Source of the DNA: Ignavibacteriaceae bacterium
GTDB taxonomy: Bacteria > Bacteroidota > Ignavibacteria > Ignavibacteriales > Ignavibacteriaceae
DNA: 8,802 nucleotides
Assembly: GCA_025455085.1 (NCBI GenBank)
Contig: JALONF010000126.1
Coordinates: forward strand, 1-8,802
Direction: 5' to 3'
Shown here: positions 7,537 through 8,802 of the stretch, one piece after another
Position numbering within the stretch: the stretch's first letter is position 1
Layout of the letters: each line of letters opens with the position of its first letter
Notes under the pieces: model-generated
The model's input: only the letters and a program-made list of their open reading frames with translations
Told to the model about the DNA's origin: nothing
Database searches by the model: none
Program-made: the position numbers and the translations under genes

Positions 7537-8570
7537 TGAAAAAACTTGGCCTGACAATATTTTTTGATGTTTTTGCACTTATGCTGCTCGGCTTGACTAT
7601 GGTCATGAGCGCAAGCAGTGCATACAGCATATTCAAGTTTGACAGCGTTTTCTATTTGTTCAACTCTCATCTATTTAAAGTGGTTCTCGGAATCGGAGCA
7701 ATAATACTCTTTGCGTTTATTCCTTATGAGTACTATAGACGATTAAGCAAACCAGTAATGATAGTTATAACATTACTTCTGGTAATCACTTTAATATTTG
7801 CCCCCGATATTAAAGGTGCAGGTAGATGGATGAATTTTGGGATATTCTCAATCCAGCCAGCTGATATGGCTAAGCTTGCTCTTATTATTCACCTTGCTGT
7901 TCTGCTTGAAGCGAAAACAAATGTAATTGATAATTACCGCGAAGGATTCATTTACTTTTTCATTTGGATAATTGTCATTTCAGGATTAATAATGCTGCAG
8001 CCAAATATCAGCAGCGGCATTATGTTGATACTTATTTCACTCGTGCTGATTTATGCAGGGGGGGCAAAGTTCAGACATATTCTCGCATCGATGCTTATAA
8101 GCGGAATTGTGATAGGAGCTGCTGCTATGATTTTCCCTCATTCAAGATCAAGAATATTTTCTTATGTGAATTCTGTAACCAACGGTGGAGATTTGAATTT
8201 CCAGGTTAAGCAGGCACTATACAGTCTCGGAAGCGGGGGAATATTTGGAGTTGGAATAGGCAACAGCATGCAAAGCAACCTTTTCCTGCCCGAAGCTTAT
8301 GGAGATTTTATTTTTGCAATTCTCGGTGAAGAGTTTGGATTGATTGGTTCGATACTAGTTCTGCTTGCTTATCTCATCCTTTTAGTTTGTGGAATATTGG
8401 TCGCTAAAAAAACCAAGGATCAGTTCGGTCAGCTGCTTGCTTTTGGGATTACAATTTCGATTGTCTTTTATGCTTTTGTGAATGTTGCTGTTACAACAGG
8501 TGTTCTGCCGACAACAGGTCTGCCGCTGCCGTTTATTAGTTATGGCGGAACTTCACTGATTTTTCTCTGA
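7536..8570 (+). CDS. ftsW: Septal peptidoglycan glycosyltransferase FtsW (SEDS family), stopped early by a frame change
   Basis: FtsW is the multi-pass membrane polymerase that makes septal glycan strands from lipid II with FtsI. The open frame gives 344 residues from ATG 7536, which overlaps the murD stop as TAATG. SEDS features include the first helix from about residue 5, GRWMNFGIFSIQPADMAKLA (QPAD at 107-110, where many homologues have QPSE), and QPNISSGIM. The long periplasmic loop has GSGGIFGVGIGNSMQSN, and LPEAYGDFIF starts at 251, where Asp257 matches the putative catalytic Asp of SEDS enzymes. LPTTGLPLPFISYGGTS ends at 340. The frame then stops at TGA 8568, just as the last membrane helix should begin, leaving no room for that helix or a cytoplasmic tail. 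The +1 frame continues to TGA 8650-8652. RodA is a less likely identity because the gene sits in the dcw cluster between murD and murG. The nearest Shine-Dalgarno match (AGAGG, 7515-7519) is 16 bases away, so coupling to murD is likely. Confidence 0.92.
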   Translation: MKKLGLTIFFDVFALMLLGLTMVMSASSAYSIFKFDSVFYLFNSHLFKVVLGIGAIILFAFIPYEYYRRLSKPVMIVITLLLVITLIFAPDIKGAGRWMNFGIFSIQPADMAKLALIIHLAVLLEAKTNVIDNYREGFIYFFIWIIVISGLIMLQPNISSGIMLILISLVLIYAGGAKFRHILASMLISGIVIGAAAMIFPHSRSRIFSYVNSVTNGGDLNFQVKQALYSLGSGGIFGVGIGNSMQSNLFLPEAYGDFIFAILGEEFGLIGSILVLLAYLILLVCGILVAKKTKDQFGQLLAFGITISIVFYAFVNVAVTTGVLPTTGLPLPFISYGGTSLIFL

Positions 8571-8652
8571 CATCGCATTCACAAATCATCTCCGGCAGAA
8601 CGGTGTTGTTTATGTGCCTGAAGAAAATTCCTTTAAAGGAATTAACAGATGA
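8560..8652 (+). pseudogene. ftsW: Displaced C-terminal tail of ftsW in the +1 frame
   Basis: This frame is open from just after TGA 8557-8559 to TGA 8650-8652. It reads about FSDIAFTNHLRQNGVVYVPE followed by ENSFKGINR. Its stop overlaps the murG start as ATGA, the commonest junction in such operons, which is the main reason to take it as the true end of ftsW. The frame change must fall between 8560 and 8567, a stretch of five T followed by CTC. Dropping one T from the run gives a continuous protein of 371 residues, a normal FtsW length. Even then the last helix looks short and polar, so more than one base may be wrong here. Confidence 0.6.
8626..8643 (+). promoter_or_regulatory. 18-bp perfect palindrome covering the murG ribosome binding site
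   Basis: AATTCCTTTAAAGGAATT is its own reverse complement. The right half contains AAAGGA (8635-8640), the Shine-Dalgarno sequence of murG, with 8 bases before its ATG. In RNA it could fold as a six-pair stem AATTCC/GGAATT with a TTTAAA loop, which would hide GGA. Ribosomes finishing ftsW pass through it and would open it, so it could tie murG translation to ftsW translation. The palindrome is seen directly; the regulatory role is inferred. It is AT-rich and lacks a following T-run, so it is not a terminator. Confidence 0.45.
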
Positions 8653-8802
8653 GCAATATCGAGAATAAATATAAATTCTTATTTGCTGGCGGTGGTACGG
8701 GTGGTCATCTTTTCCCTGCAGTTGCAGTTGCTGAACAGATTAGAGTAATGAAACCTGAAGCTGACATATTGTTCATCGGTACTAAAGACAGAATTGAAGG
8801 AA
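8649..8802 (+). CDS. murG: UDP-GlcNAc:undecaprenyl-PP-MurNAc-pentapeptide GlcNAc transferase MurG, N-terminal part (3' partial)
   Basis: The first 51 codons of MurG lie before the window ends. MurG is a peripheral inner-membrane GT28 glycosyltransferase that adds GlcNAc to lipid I, making lipid II, the substrate of FtsW. The diagnostic glycine-rich loop GGGTGGH is at residues 14-20, preceded by the first beta strand YKFLFA and followed by LFPAVAVAEQI and a second strand ILFIGT. The ATG at 8649 has AAAGGA at 8635-8640 at normal spacing and overlaps a TGA in the displaced ftsW frame (ATGA). No in-frame stop is seen up to the edge. Order after mraY, murD and ftsW is standard for dcw clusters. 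Confidence 0.95.
   Translation, partial: MSNIENKYKFLFAGGGTGGHLFPAVAVAEQIRVMKPEADILFIGTKDRIEG

Noticed and set aside
7964..8209. 81-codon + strand frame inside ftsW
   Set aside because: It overlaps a well-supported SEDS membrane region in another frame and its product has no recognisable features.
8626..8643. The palindrome as a rho-independent terminator
   Set aside because: The stem is AT-rich and only six pairs long with no T-run after it, and murG starts immediately downstream.

Overview
This window is a stretch of a bacterial division and cell wall (dcw) cluster. All genes lie on the + strand, in the order ftsL-like (3' end) - ftsI - murE - murF - mraY - murD - ftsW - murG (5' end). The DNA is AT-rich. 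The gene order, the MraY N-terminus (MLYYLFEYINKIYSPPGFD...), a C-terminal PASTA domain on FtsI and a DAP-type MurE suggest a Gram-negative of the Bacteroidota/Chlorobi/Ignavibacteria group, most like Ignavibacteria. That placement is inference from memory of the families, not a search.

Layout. 2-190 is the tail of a small FtsL-like protein. 183-2186 is the septal transpeptidase FtsI. 2186-3655 (MurE) and 3652-5043 (MurF) add meso-DAP and D-Ala-D-Ala to the UDP-MurNAc peptide. 5043-6152 (MraY) moves the precursor onto undecaprenyl phosphate, giving lipid I. 6152-7536 is MurD (D-Glu ligase), 7536 to about 8652 is the SEDS glycosyltransferase FtsW, and 8649 to the end is the start of MurG (lipid II synthesis). 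Every junction overlaps by 1 to 8 bases, and no intergenic gap exists where a promoter or terminator could sit. The whole window therefore reads as part of one translationally coupled operon that makes lipid II and builds it into septal wall (FtsW polymerises, FtsI cross-links).

The gene content is ordinary, but two neighbouring essential genes are broken as written. murD carries an exact 38-bp tandem duplication over its first beta strand and glycine-rich loop (6164-6241), which shifts the frame. ftsW hits a TGA at 8568, while its expected tail, ending in a classic ATGA overlap with murG, continues in the +1 frame. The simplest explanation is sequence or assembly error in a draft or metagenomic genome. 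Real variants and recoding (the duplication creates a second A8 slippery run exactly where a -1 slip would restore murD) are possible but unproven. An 18-bp perfect palindrome covers the murG ribosome binding site. I found no RNA gene, CRISPR array, mobile element or other unknown system.
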